Below are positions 54,301 through 64,000 of a stretch of DNA of 64,000 nt, in pieces (within the stretch, counting starts at the first letter, position 1; each line of letters opens with the position of its first letter). The stretch is from Echria macrotheca. Lineage: Eukaryota > Ascomycota > Sordariomycetes > Sordariales > Schizotheciaceae. The stretch is from the NCBI GenBank assembly GCA_030411725.1, contig MU839832.1, positions 1,612,001-1,676,000 of the forward strand, in the 5' to 3' direction. Under the pieces are notes generated by a model. That model saw only the letters and a program-made list of their open reading frames with translations, was not told the origin of the DNA and made no database searches. A program made the translations under genes and the position numbers.

Positions 54301-55865
54301 ATGGCCATGTCGCCCAGTCCCAAAGCCTCGCCGTTGCCAGAGGAGTCGCAGTCATACCATGATGCCGACACCGGCTCTCGCGAGTTCAACGCCGACGATG
54401 TGTCGGTCGAAGTCCTCGTCAAACACCTCCTGGCCGCCAAACAATCCCTCTCGTCGATGACGGCGGTCGTGCGCGCACACGATCTCGCTACCAACGCTCG
54501 TCAAATGCACGAAGACTCCGTCATCCTCAGCGCCCAGACAGGCTTTCTCCGGCAGGGCATCTCCGAACAGGTCCGACTCCTTCGCCAGGTGCGGCGAGGC
54601 ATGACGCGCGCGTACGACGGGGGCCGTCGCGAGTTCAAGCAGCTGATTCGCACCCTGGACGCTGCCAATTCGCGCCTGGAACAGACAATCGAGATGCTAA
54701 GAGCGACAACAGTCGACGCCATTTTCCGGCCACCTGGAGAGGAGCCGAAATGCTTAATGGATTTTGTGGACGAGCACGCAGTGGACCAGCTCTTGGAGGC
54801 TTTGAAGGGTAGCGTTGCTGAACTGCAAGTAAGTGACGAGTCGCGAAGCCTTACTGGTTGCGTTGTCTAACACAGAGTGCACAGGCGATACAAACATCCT
54901 TTGACGGCGACCTCCTCCGTTTCGACACCGACTTGCGTGCGCTCCATAGTACGATGGCGGCAGCAACACCGTCCAGCCCCGATTCCTCGACAACCTACCA
55001 GCCGATACCGCAGCTCCTCGCATCGTTGACACAACACTCCCATGACATGGCCCAACACTTGGCAGCACTCACGCGTCACTTCGACATGTGTGTAACGGCC
55101 GTACGGACTACCGATGGCGGCCCGGCTCTTGCTCGTAGGAGAGCGGCGGAAGTGACGGAGAATGGTGACCCAGTCTCGATATCGGGCGTCATCGGGGAAC
55201 AAGACGCGCACATGACAGCAGAGTTGGACGCAATGGATCCGACGGAACGCGCCGAAGTGGTCCAGGTCGTCGTGCAAGACGCGCCCGAAGTTGACGAGGT
55301 TGTTCAGGAGATCCAGGCGGTGCTGCAGCAGATGGAGATGGATTTCGGCGCCCTCAAGGAACAGACGGACCGGATACGGGCGGCCTATGAGTCGACGATT
55401 GCTGCGTTCCATGTGCTGCGGGAGATTGGCTCACGGCTGCAGAGCTACGTCGATGCCGAGTCCGAGTTTATCCAGCGCTGGGATGACGAGAAGGACATCA
55501 TTTTTGGAAAGCTTGAGGATATGGATAATCTCCGGCGATTCTACGAGAACTACTCGAGTGCGTATGACAGTCTCCGGCTGGAGATGGAGCGTCGACGGTC
55601 GGTCCAGGACAAGATTGCGGCGACGTGGCGCAAGGCCAAGGAGACGGTAGACAAGCTTGTCGAGGCCGACCGCAAGGAAAGGGAGCACTTTCGTCAGGAG
55701 ACCGGAGAGTTTCTGCCCACCGATTTGTGGGTGGGTATGAACGTCCCGATACAGAGGTGGGAGGTGAGGCCGATCGAGGCTGTCGATGGGACCACGGAGG
55801 AACTGCAGGAGCCTAAGACGCCAACGCTCAGGAGAGCCAAGCCGGCGATTGAGAGTAGGGAATAG
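54301..55865 (+). CDS. atg17: Autophagy scaffold protein Atg17
   Basis: Two exons, 54301-54828 and 54876-55865, with a 47-nt GTAAGT intron (CTAAC branch site) in phase 0, encode 505 residues. Most of the length is coiled-coil helix, as expected for the crescent-shaped Atg17. Family blocks seen: VEVLVKHLLAAKQSLSSM, the LEELQ-like VAELQSAQ around the intron, LLRFDTDLRALHSTM, and LEDMDNLRRFYENYSSAYDSL. Atg17 dimerises and holds Atg13, Atg29 and Atg31 at the pre-autophagosomal site. A conserved C-terminal helix ends near WVGMNVP. Neighbour RIO1 is functionally unrelated. Confidence 0.9.
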
Positions 55866-56329
55866 GCATGAAGGCGGCTGTATCGATAGCGGAGGTGTTA
55901 CCAGGTGCTTGTGGCGTTTGGATACGGGAGCTTCAAAGTCTTGAATCTTGTTTGAGGCCCAATACTAGTATTGTCTGTTTTGTATTCCGTGCCGAGGCTA
56001 GAGCAACGGGGTGAAATGATACCGAATCAGTGAATTTTATAGGGATCGAATGGGATGACGTCTTGCCGACCGGCGAAATTGCGTTGCACGACCAAGGGTC
56101 TCCGTGTGGCGGTCGGGCCTGGGAATTGGCCCGCCGGCCCAAGTCGGTGCCGGTCACCCCACTACGGTTTCAGAACATGTTATCGCCAAAATCCAGATAT
56201 CTTGTTACGACATCAAAAACAAGTCACTCTCCCGGCTTCACCAGAAACTCGATATCGATATTTTCGAGCCTTGCAAGTCACACAGACACTACCAGCTCCA
56301 TCTGATCACAGAGCATTGACACCAAAAAA
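55866..56329. other. Intergenic, atg17 / oxidoreductase
   Basis: Short tandem-oriented gap holding the 3' flank of atg17 and the oxidoreductase promoter. Nothing else recognised. Confidence 0.45.
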
Positions 56330-57436
56330 ATGACATTACCAACAACAATGAAGGCCTGGGTCGTCACCCGCAGCGGCCTGCACCTCCGCACCGACGCGCC
56401 GGTCCCCACCATCGCGCCCGCCGGCCACGACATCCTCATCAAGGTCACCCACGTCGCCCTCAACCCCGTCGACCTGCACCTCATCAACAACATCCCCTCG
56501 TGGCTGCCGCTGCGGCGCAACCCGACGCCCGCCGCCGATTTCGCGGGCGAGGTCGTCGCGGCCGGCAGCGCCGTCAAGGATCTGGCTATCGGCGCGCGCG
56601 TGTGCGGCGCGCTGCCTCTCGGGCGCTTCTTGAATGGGCGCGGGTCGCTGGCCGAGTTCATTGCCGTCCCGGCGGATCTCGTCGCCGTTCAGCCTGAGCG
56701 TCTTTCGCCCGGCCAGGCGGCGGGGGTGATGGGCATCGCCGGCCAGACGAGCTTCATCATGGCTGCTGCGGCGGAGGGTCTGGGGAGCGGCCAGCGGGTA
56801 CTGGTCAACGGGGCGAGCGGTGGCGTTGGGTCCATTCTTGTGCAGGTGCTGAAGGGGAAGGGCGCCGAGGTGGTGGGTGTGTGCTCCGGTGCGAATGAGG
56901 CCATGGTGAAGGGGCTGGGCGCCGACGAGGTTGTGGACTATCGCACGCACGCGCCGCTGGAGGGGTATCTTGCTGAGCGGTTTCCACTCGTTGCCAACGG
57001 CAAGGAGGAGGAGGGGAAGAGGCCGTTGGACTTTATTTTTGACTGCGCCGGGAGCCAGGTGCTGTTCAGCCAGTCGCCCAAGTACATGCGGCCGGAGGGC
57101 AAGTTTATCAGCATCGTCGGCGGAGCGTCGCAAGGTGTTGTTCCCTGGCTGCGGAACAGGGTCCCGACTTTTCTTGGCGGCACGCCTCGCACGTTTCAGC
57201 TGTTGCTGCTGTTGCCATCGGGCAAGACGGCGCGGGAGGCGGCCGAGTTGGTAAATAAGGGCGTCATCAAGGAGGCGCCTATTGACTCAGAGTTTGCGTT
57301 TGAGGAGGCGGACAAGGTTCGTTCTTTTACTGTCCTTCTATTCCCACTGATACGAAGCTGACCATGTTTTTAGGCGTTCGAGAGGCTTGGGACCAAGCAT
57401 GCAAAGGGAAAGGTCATTGTCAAGGTCGCGGCGTGA
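56330..57436 (+). CDS. MDR-family NAD(P)H-dependent oxidoreductase (quinone reductase-like)
   Basis: Two exons, 56330-57316 and 57374-57436, with a 57-nt intron (GTTCGT donor, TTTTTAG acceptor), encode 349 residues. The GroES-like N domain (HVALNPVDLHLIN) leads into a Rossmann fold with NGASGGVGS (160-168). No zinc-binding Cys/His cluster is present, so it is a zinc-free quinone-oxidoreductase or enoyl-reductase-type member. The second exon supplies the family ending KAFERLGTKHAKGKVIVKV. It reduces quinones or alpha,beta-unsaturated carbonyls with NADPH, probably in the cytosol. ATG at 56330 or 56348 (MKAW) are both possible starts. Confidence 0.9.
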
Positions 57437-58155
57437 TTCCGGGAGTGGAAATGCTGCAGTTGGGTAGCTGTGAGGGAGGAACCGTGACAATAATAATGTG
57501 GGTTGCGGGCGATGTGTATTATCACTCTTGCGGCTGTGGCATATCTTGGGCGTTCTTGGTCGTTGGGGTCCGGGGGTCCAACTGGGAAGATTGTGTAACA
57601 TTAAGGTTTGGCCCAGATTCAGGAGCTTGTCAACCGCTTGATGGTGGTCTGACTCTCTGCGGTCCAGAATAGGGTATATCTCAGGCATGCATGCCAAGAC
57701 GTTGTAGGGCTGCAATGGAGGAACTTTGGCGATTACGTAGGCCCCCATGTGAGTTATCGGCCCCGACGAGTCGAGCCAGCTCTGCGGGGTTTGGTGAGGT
57801 GTGGCCGAGACGGCGTGGATGGTAGGCCGCGACTGGCGATTCTGGGTCACCGCCACCGTTCAGCCGCTGGCAAACCACGAAACGCCAACCACAGACGGCC
57901 TCTTCGCCCGAAACATTGCACCCGACCTTGCTGCATTGGCACTGGCCCACGACCCTTCGGCTTGGGCTCGCATCGTGGCGCCTGTCGGCGGGGAGGCACC
58001 ACAACAAAAAGGTCGCAATGTTCCCAAGCCGTGACTGTCTGCCCATCATGTCTTCTCCCCCCACTTGTGCGCATTTTGCTGTTTTATTCTCGACCTCGTT
58101 CTCCTCTGTCCCCGGAAGTTGACGCAACAAAACTCGCCGGTTTGACAGGATTGAC
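57437..58155. other. Intergenic, nothing recognised
   Basis: Frames on both strands are Arg/Pro-rich and unconvincing. Holds the oxidoreductase 3' flank and the promoter of the following gene. Confidence 0.45.
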
Positions 58156-59823
58156 ATGGCGGCGGCCCTGCAAAACAGGGTGCCGGCCCCGCCGCCGCCG
58201 ACCCCATTTGCGGGTGCTTACATCCCCGCCGCCCGGGGACTCGGACCCCGGCAGTTCTCCAACAGCACCACCACCGGCCCGGCAAACCAGCCCTTCGTCG
58301 GGGGGGTCCCCGATTGCTCCGTGCGTCTCACTCGAAAGCATTCCGGGTCAGCACTAACAATTCAGTCAGAACTTCAACGGCTTCCGAACATGCAGCTCCT
58401 CGGGCGCGTACGGCGCGTGTCTGTCGACGGCCTCGGCGTCCGTGTGTAACTGCGTCGACGGCCTGGAATATCTAAACTGCGTGTCAGCGGCAATCGCAAC
58501 GTCAACTTGTTGGACGACACTTGGGATAACGGACTGGGGTTCGTACGAGCGATCATGGGTGCAGGACTCGTGTCCGACGACGCCGCCACCGTCCTTCATG
58601 GCCCAGCTCCCGCAACCGTGGGTTTCCTGTCGTACTTCTGTCGCACCGCTTATTGACAAGATTCAGGGCCACGGTACAGGTCGATCTTACTCCGGTAAAC
58701 ATCGTCACGCCTCCAGCCACAGCTGTTCTCACCACGAGCAACCACGTCGCCCAGCCGTCGAGCACCTTTGCTGGTACCGGCCAGCTGCTGTCGCAGTCCG
58801 ACTGCAGCAGTACGTCGTACACTCTCGTCAAAGCAGAGACTGTCGTATATTACGCGGCTTTTGTCGGCTGCGACGCTAGCAGACCGCAGTGTTGTCCATG
58901 GTCTGTATCGGTCGACGGGTCCGCCACGACAACCGGGGCTCTGGACGAGGGTAATCGCGTCGCCGGCGGACCGGGTCAGTTTCCCATCCCTGCCAACGGC
59001 ATCCAAGCTCTTCTGAATCGGTGTCCGGACGATTATTACTCCGTGTCGAGCCAATGCTGTCCAAAGTGAGTCATACGCCACCGGAGAGACAAAGGCGGAA
59101 GCTAACTTGAGTAGCGGTTACTACAAATTCACCAGCCGTATCGCCTTCCAAACGCCGTGCTTCAGCTTCCTCAAGACGCCGATCAAGCCACCCGCACTGA
59201 CCGCCGGTCTCGCTGGCAATCCGACAGATACGAACCTGCCGACGTCGGCGGTTGTCAACATGGCCTGGGCCATGGGCTTCAACGTCAGCGACGCGGCGCA
59301 ACCTCCGCTGTCCAAGGGTGCCGCCATCGGTGTGGGCGTGGGTGCTGGAGTTTTCGGTCTGGGTCTCATTGCGCTCGCCGTTTTTGTGTGTCTGCGCGTT
59401 CGGCGGAATAAGAAGCAGGCGCTAGAAGGCGGCGCCGGACCCGGTCAGGCCCAGCAGCCGGGTATGGGGCAGGTTGCTGCCGCACAAGGGACCATGTATC
59501 AGCAGGGTTATCATCAAGCTGCCCCGGGGAGTCCGCCAGTATCAAGTCCACCGCTGCCAAGTCCACCGTTGTCGGATGGTGGTAGTGCTGGGGCGTATCC
59601 GTTCCAAGGACAATATGCTCCAGTCCCGTACAAGGGGCATTCTAGAGGATACAGCGACGTGTCTGAGGCAGGGTGGAGCCAGGGGAGTAGTGAGTACCCG
59701 ACTCAGGGGTATCGGCAGGAAGGATATCAGGGGTATCAGGGGGGCCAGGAGCAGATGCAGTACCAGCAAGCGGGCCAGTATGGAGGATATCATCGAAGCG
59801 AGTTGTCGGGGGGACAGCAATAA
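58156..59823 (+). CDS. Cys-rich single-pass membrane protein
   Basis: Four exons, 58156-58320, 58370-58617, 58667-59065 and 59115-59823, encode 506 residues; each of the three introns is 49 nt with CTAAC or TTGAC branch sites. The ectodomain is Cys-rich (VPDC, RTCSSSG, ACLS, VCNCVDG, NCVSA, STCW, DSCP, SDCS, GCDAS, QCCPWS, RCPDD, QCCPNGYYK). One transmembrane helix spans about 340-363 and is followed by RVRRNKK. The cytoplasmic tail is Gly/Gln/Pro/Tyr-rich with VPYKGHSRGYSDVSE. The start at 58156 has no classical signal peptide, so a short upstream exon may be missing. The plan resembles the genes at 14131 and 48100; function unknown. Confidence 0.75.
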
Positions 59824-60601
59824 TGGGGAGGTAATGACCGAGTCCGCGTTTGAACGCGCAATGAGCATGATCTAATTAGTCCATAGTAATGTTTACTCGT
59901 GCCACCTGTTCAGAATACAAAAATCGAGATGGAACAGACATTCTCAGCAATCAAGAAACTTTCAGATGACGGGAACCTCACTGTCATCTCGACGCCAATT
60001 TCAGGTGAGCAGTTACCCCTTGCCATTGTTGTTCTACTAGGAACCGGACGCGCCCAAATTTCTCTTGATAGTCAGTCTCAGACAGGCTAATATGACGTCG
60101 CACAAATTCAATACAGCATCTCAATAAAAGCCAAAGCGGTCAAGAGTGCGAACACTGCGAGGATACGAGTTTGTAACACCCGACTCTCTAATATCCCCCT
60201 GTACGGAAGTAGACGACGTTGAAATAAGATTTTGGTGGCTGCCAGATCCCCGTCTCCCCACAAACACCATTATCGAGGTCCACACAAGCTGGATAAGTAC
60301 TTAGTTCTATCCATTCCCTTTCTCGTTTTGAGACGAATCATTTTTCTCTCTCGAGATGATCTACATCTTCCCGTGTTAACGTTATGCAGGTCTCGTGACC
60401 GCATACCCAGCCCCTTCCTTCGCACGGGATGCATCAGGATTGGGTGCAGAAGCGGACAGGGGCAACCGAAGCAGCCGAGTCCGAGCGATCCCAAAATTGG
60501 ACAAGCCCCCAAACTTCAAAGTGCGACCCCGATCTGACCATCTTTTTTTCTCTCTACTCTATTTCAACATCCGACGTCGATGTGTCCGGTCCGGCAGCAG
60601 C
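59824..60601. other. Intergenic upstream of the large membrane protein
   Basis: The frame of the next gene is open upstream to about 60395 but without an ATG before 60602. A 63-codon frame at 59899 is not convincing. Confidence 0.45.
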
Positions 60602-62956
60602 ATGGCACACAGCTCGACGGAGCGGCTAGTGTCCTGGACGCACCAGCCTATGGCGGCGACGACATCCCCAGGATACAGCACCGACCACCGATGGCCCGAG
60701 GGGGGCGGGGCCGACGACGGACTGGCCCGGCCGTCGGACCCGTATCACTACCACCACTCGTCGCAACGTGGCGGCAACGGCGGCGTATGGAACCAGGACG
60801 GCGTCGAGATGGGGTATCTCGGTGCGCAGAGGTTCCCGGACGACCAGGTGAAAAGAGGTTTTCTCGGGGGGGCATCCAGCTACCAGCGGCTCGACTCGCC
60901 GCCGCTGGCCACACCCGGACTCTCGCCCGAAATCAGCAACCCGAAAAAGCGGCCGAAACGAACGTGTCTAGGCCAGCCATGCGCGTGGAACTCGCAGTGG
61001 GTCATGGTGGTGTGCTTTGTGTTTGGCGTGGCGTGCGCCATCGGCCACCACATCTTCTACAGCACGCTTCATAACCAGCTCGCCGTCGACCAGATGACGA
61101 TGCAGCGGTACGGGACGCTCCTGGCCTTCGGCGCCAAGGCCGGACTGAGCGCGGCCGTCGGCGCGGCCTACCACCAGCGCGTGTGGGCGACGGTGCGCAC
61201 GCGCGTCATGAGCGTGGCGGCGCTGGATGCTCTGTTCGCTGCGACCGAGGACCTCACGTCATTTCTCAGCTGGGAGATGGTCAGCGCCGCGCGCATCGCG
61301 GCCACGCTGGCCGTCTTCGTCTGGGTTTCCGGACTGGTAGTCATCCTGACGGCCAACACGCTGCAGGTCGAGATGAGCCGGCTGGTCAGCACCGACAAAT
61401 GTCCCGGCATCCGCACGCTCAACTTCACCATGGAGGAGCTCGACGAGTGGCGCGCGCCGACGCGCATCGGCAATTACTTTGAGATCCCGGCCGTGTTCTG
61501 GAACACGACCCGGCGGCCGGGCGACAAGGATTCCGACACGGACTGGTTCGACTACTTCACCTCGCCCGGGCCGGCGCTCGCCCAGACGCTGACCATCGCC
61601 GCCTTCATGGGCGAGACGGTCATGCGGCGGAACGCGCAGGCCGAGACGTGCGGGAGCGGGTGGAACTGCACGTTCGAGATCCAGTTCGTCGCCCCGGCGT
61701 ACAAGTGCACCGAGCTGGCCAGCGGCGTGGGCGCCAAGGCCGCCAACCTCACGCAGGAGTCGGGGAGCATCGCGCCGCCCTTCAGCATGGACGTGCTCGT
61801 CCCGAAAGGTCCCTTCACATACTACGCCTTCGCCACGGGCGGCGAGTACTCAACAACACAAATGCACGACGTCGAGCCGGGAGGCATCCCCAAGACGAAC
61901 CGGCCAGACCCCAAGAACCTGGGCGCATTCCGCACCGAGCCCATAATCTGGATCGGCCACGCCATCCGCGCCGACCCGACCAAGCCGCTCCCCGCGACCT
62001 CGTCCTCGCCCGGCTGGTCCGAAGCTTTCATCCCGAAACTCTTCGCCTGCGAGAACTACGAGTCCGCCTACACGGTGACCTTCAACCTCACCGAGGGCGC
62101 CTCGCAGTCCACCAACGTGACCAGGCTCGACTTCCTCCGGCCCGTGATCAACACGACCTACCTCCCCGAGGTCGAAGCGCACGACAACACAGCCGACAAC
62201 GTCACGGCCACGCCGGAGTCGAACTACATCTTCCCCTCCGACAAGCGAAGGTACAGACGCACCGCGGCCTTCCACGCCCTCGGCCTGATCGCGCGCTCCT
62301 TCGTCAACGGCACCCTGACCATCAACGCGCAGGACGCAAACGGCATGCCCCTCGCGAACTCGGACGTGATCCAGACGAATCTGCTAGATCTGGCGGATAA
62401 CTACCTTCCGCGCGCGAACCTGATGGCGCTCGTGCAGGATTTCTACGCGCAGCTCGTGCTGAGCATGCTGAGCAACCCGCAGTTTGCGAGCGTGGTCTGG
62501 GCGGCGAGGCCGGAGACGCAGAGCGGGCTTCTGCCGGCGTTGACGGATGACGACGGACTGAAATATCCGTGCGAGCGGTCGAGGGTGGCGAATTTGTATA
62601 ACTACCGCGCGAGGGATCTGTGGATTGTCTATGGGATTGCGATTTTGCTGGGCTTGGTTGCGGTTGTCGTTGGGTTCCGGGCCGTGAGGGAGAATCAGGG
62701 GGTTGTGATGGATACCAAGTTTTCGAGCATTGTGGCTGCGACGAGGGGGCCGGCGCTGGATAAACTTGCTTGGACCAGGGAGGAGACGGCCGGGAGGGTG
62801 CCGGTGCGCGAGGAGGGGATTAGGGGGGCTAGGATGGGGTATGGGATGGTCAGGCCGGAGGGGATAGCGGCGACGGGGGTGGATGAGGGCGGAGGAAGGG
62901 TGGCGCCGAGAGTTGGGTTTGCTTTTGAGGGGGATTTGGTGCATAAGGGTACATAG
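60602..62956 (+). CDS. Large multi-span membrane protein, unknown function
   Basis: A single exon of 784 residues from the ATG at 60602, the only in-frame ATG near the start. The N terminus (1-120) is hydrophilic, with His/Gly runs and a GYLGAQR motif. Three hydrophobic segments follow (about 132-152, 171-192 and 229-251), then a large extracellular-type domain of about 420 residues with many N-x-S/T sites and paired cysteines (DKC, ETCGSGWNC, KC, FACEN). A final transmembrane helix (673-695) and a short cytoplasmic tail end the protein. I recall similar fungal proteins labelled formylmethionine deformylase-like, but no deformylase motif is visible. Function unknown. Confidence 0.8.
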   Translation: MAHSSTERLVSWTHQPMAATTSPGYSTDHRWPEGGGADDGLARPSDPYHYHHSSQRGGNGGVWNQDGVEMGYLGAQRFPDDQVKRGFLGGASSYQRLDSPPLATPGLSPEISNPKKRPKRTCLGQPCAWNSQWVMVVCFVFGVACAIGHHIFYSTLHNQLAVDQMTMQRYGTLLAFGAKAGLSAAVGAAYHQRVWATVRTRVMSVAALDALFAATEDLTSFLSWEMVSAARIAATLAVFVWVSGLVVILTANTLQVEMSRLVSTDKCPGIRTLNFTMEELDEWRAPTRIGNYFEIPAVFWNTTRRPGDKDSDTDWFDYFTSPGPALAQTLTIAAFMGETVMRRNAQAETCGSGWNCTFEIQFVAPAYKCTELASGVGAKAANLTQESGSIAPPFSMDVLVPKGPFTYYAFATGGEYSTTQMHDVEPGGIPKTNRPDPKNLGAFRTEPIIWIGHAIRADPTKPLPATSSSPGWSEAFIPKLFACENYESAYTVTFNLTEGASQSTNVTRLDFLRPVINTTYLPEVEAHDNTADNVTATPESNYIFPSDKRRYRRTAAFHALGLIARSFVNGTLTINAQDANGMPLANSDVIQTNLLDLADNYLPRANLMALVQDFYAQLVLSMLSNPQFASVVWAARPETQSGLLPALTDDDGLKYPCERSRVANLYNYRARDLWIVYGIAILLGLVAVVVGFRAVRENQGVVMDTKFSSIVAATRGPALDKLAWTREETAGRVPVREEGIRGARMGYGMVRPEGIAATGVDEGGGRVAPRVGFAFEGDLVHKGT

Positions 62957-63164
62957 GCGTATTGGTATAGGGTTGGATTTTGCATATATCGTGTTAAACA
63001 TGTTCAAACAGTCCAGGCCCTGATGGTTGTGCAGTTTGTGCTTTTGAGCCGGCTTGTTTGAGCATGGAGATGTGGAGAAGACGGCGGCAGATGAATCCTG
63101 TTCATGTTGCTCAGTCTAGGGTAGATAGTTCCGGAACCAAGTATCCAATATAACAAAACCAACA

Positions 63165-63271
63165 GGGCGGGTAGCGCAGTGGTCAGCGTATTCCTAAGCG
63201 TTTCAGCGTTGTTTTCTCTTGAATTTCTCAGCGTTTAGCGAAAGACCTGGGTTCGACTCCCAGCCCGCCCA
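63165..63271 (+). tRNA. tRNA-like Pol III gene R1, anticodon unassigned
   Basis: Acceptor GGGCGGG/CCCGCCC, D arm GCGC-AGTGGTCA-GCGT, T arm CTGGG/CCCAG, B box GGTTCGACTCC and a TTTTTT run 8 nt after the end. The anticodon position is the arm TTC/GAA plus CTAAGCGTT with AGCGTTTAG, one bulged base on the 3' side. Confidence 0.5.
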
Positions 63272-63350
63272 AGCATTCTTTTTTGCCCCCCTTCTATCAG
63301 GGGAGAGGGCTATATAAACTTTCGACACGCTTGGCTGTTAAGAAAAGACG

Positions 63351-63461
63351 GGGCGGGTAGCGCAGTGGTCAGCGTGTTCCTAAGCGTTTCATCAGCGTTG
63401 TTTTCTTCACTTTCTATCCAGCGTTTAGCGAAAGACCTGGGTTCGAATCCCAGCCCGCCCA
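63351..63461 (+). tRNA. tRNA-like Pol III gene R2, anticodon unassigned
   Basis: As R1, with B box GGTTCGAATCC and a TTTTTT terminator. A TATATAA element lies 40 bp upstream (63311-63317). Confidence 0.5.
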
Positions 63462-63542
63462 AACTTTCTTTTTTGATGCTGTTAACCCCAAGTGAGGGGG
63501 CTACATAAACTCGTTGCACACTCAACTGTTCACGAAACCACC

Positions 63543-63672
63543 GGGCGGGTAGCGTAGTAGTCAGCGCATTCCCTAAGCGTATTCCTTCCTAAGCGATTTC
63601 CAGCGTTGGCTTGTTCTCTTCTTTAAAAATAGCGTTCATTGAAAGACCTGGGTTCAAATCCCAGCCCGTCCA
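63543..63672 (+). tRNA. tRNA-like Pol III gene R3, degenerate
   Basis: The D-loop has AGTAGTCA instead of AGTGGTCA, the B box is GGTTCAAATCC and the acceptor has one G-T pair (CCCGTCC). The extended arm pairs poorly. The 5' part carries a second ttcctaagcg copy. Followed by TTTTTTT. Confidence 0.4.
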
Positions 63673-63755
63673 ACTCCTGTTTTTTTGTTCCTTTAGCATC
63701 GAGGGAGAGGGCTAGATAAGCTCGTAGCAGCTTAGCTGCTATTAACAAAACTACA

Positions 63756-63882
63756 GGGCGGGTAGCGTAGTGGTCAGCGCATTCCCTGAGCGTTTCTCTT
63801 TCCTAAGCGGATCTCAGCGTTGATTTCTAATTATAGTATAAGCGTTTATTGAAAGGCCTGGGTTCGAACCCCAGCCCGCCCA
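63756..63882 (+). tRNA. tRNA-like Pol III gene R4, anticodon unassigned
   Basis: Intact acceptor, D and T arms, B box GGTTCGAACCC and eight T after the end. The extended arm CTGAGCG/CGTTTAT has one mismatch at its base. It also has a second cctaagcgg copy in the insert. Confidence 0.45.
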
Positions 63883-63980
63883 ACTGCTCTTTTTTTTGGA
63901 GGTCTTTTTTTGTTCTGTTAGCCTCAGGGGAGAGGGCTAGATAAGCTCGTTGAACACTTAACTGCTATTAACAAGCCACA

Positions 63981-64000
63981 GGGCGGGTAGCGTAGTGGCC
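63981..64000 (+). tRNA. tRNA-like gene R5, cut by window end
   Basis: The first 20 bases match the 5' end of the other units (GGGCGGGTAGCGTAGTGG). The rest lies outside the window. Confidence 0.45.

Larger units (their letters stand above)
63165..64000 (+). repeat. Right tandem array of tRNA-like units, continues past window
   Basis: Five head-to-tail units start at 63165, 63351, 63543, 63756 and 63981 (the last cut by the window end). Spacers are alike: a gagggggcta-NATAA-rctcgt block ends about 35-42 bp before each of units 2-5, followed by an acttaactgctattaac-like stretch. Same family as 16293-16800, 46 kb away, same strand. Confidence 0.85.

Overview
The window looks like a piece of a filamentous ascomycete genome (Pezizomycotina, probably Sordariomycetes). 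The evidence is short spliceosomal introns (44 to 96 nt) with GTRNGT donors and CTRAC-type branch sites, genes on both strands with no operons, a strongly AT-biased ORF-free block typical of repeat-induced point mutation (RIP), and a gene set typical of plant-biomass degraders: ascomycete laccase, AA9 LPMO, two feruloyl esterases (one with a fungal CBM1), a Zn2Cys6 regulator and Atg17. I read exon-intron structures by eye from splice signals, reading-frame continuity and family alignment from memory. No search was run.

Layout. 1-16 kb: a partial gene at the edge, an F-box-like protein, a laccase, the mitochondrial pyruvate carrier subunit MPC1 (with a GC-AG intron), then a compact group of cytochrome P450, HSL-type hydrolase and secreted berberine-bridge-type FAD oxidase, then a secreted/membrane-anchored Cys-rich protein and a 5'-truncated SURNod19-like fragment. 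16.3-16.8 kb: three tandem tRNA-like Pol III units. 17.05-21.24 kb: a RIP-type AT-rich island. 21.2-26.5 kb: gene-poor repetitive DNA containing one secreted feruloyl esterase with CBM1. 26.5-42 kb: full-size ABCC transporter, M3 metallopeptidase, Zn2Cys6 transcription factor, FAD monooxygenase, MYND-finger protein, F-box/ankyrin gene with an apparent frameshift, SAM methyltransferase. 42-45 kb: AA9 LPMO and a second feruloyl esterase transcribed divergently from one 1-kb intergenic region. 46-63 kb: Gly-rich secreted protein, two further single-pass membrane proteins, an orphan Cys/His protein, RIO1 kinase, Atg17, an MDR-type oxidoreductase and a large multi-span membrane protein. 63.17-64.0 kb: a second array of the same tRNA-like units, running off the window.

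How the genes fit together. Laccase, LPMO and the two feruloyl esterases form a lignocellulose-attack set, all secreted and most with a TATA box 70-90 bp before the ATG. The P450/hydrolase/FAD-oxidase trio and the ABCC/Zn2Cys6/FAD-monooxygenase group could be small oxidative or detoxification modules; neither has a PKS, NRPS or terpene synthase in view. RIO1, Atg17, MPC1 and the M3 peptidase are housekeeping genes.

The least explained feature is the tRNA-like family: eight copies in two arrays 46 kb apart, with intact acceptor, D and T arms, A and B boxes, T-run terminators and a TATA-like element about 40 bp upstream of most copies. The anticodon position is replaced by a long hairpin with partly compensatory changes, and I can assign no anticodon.
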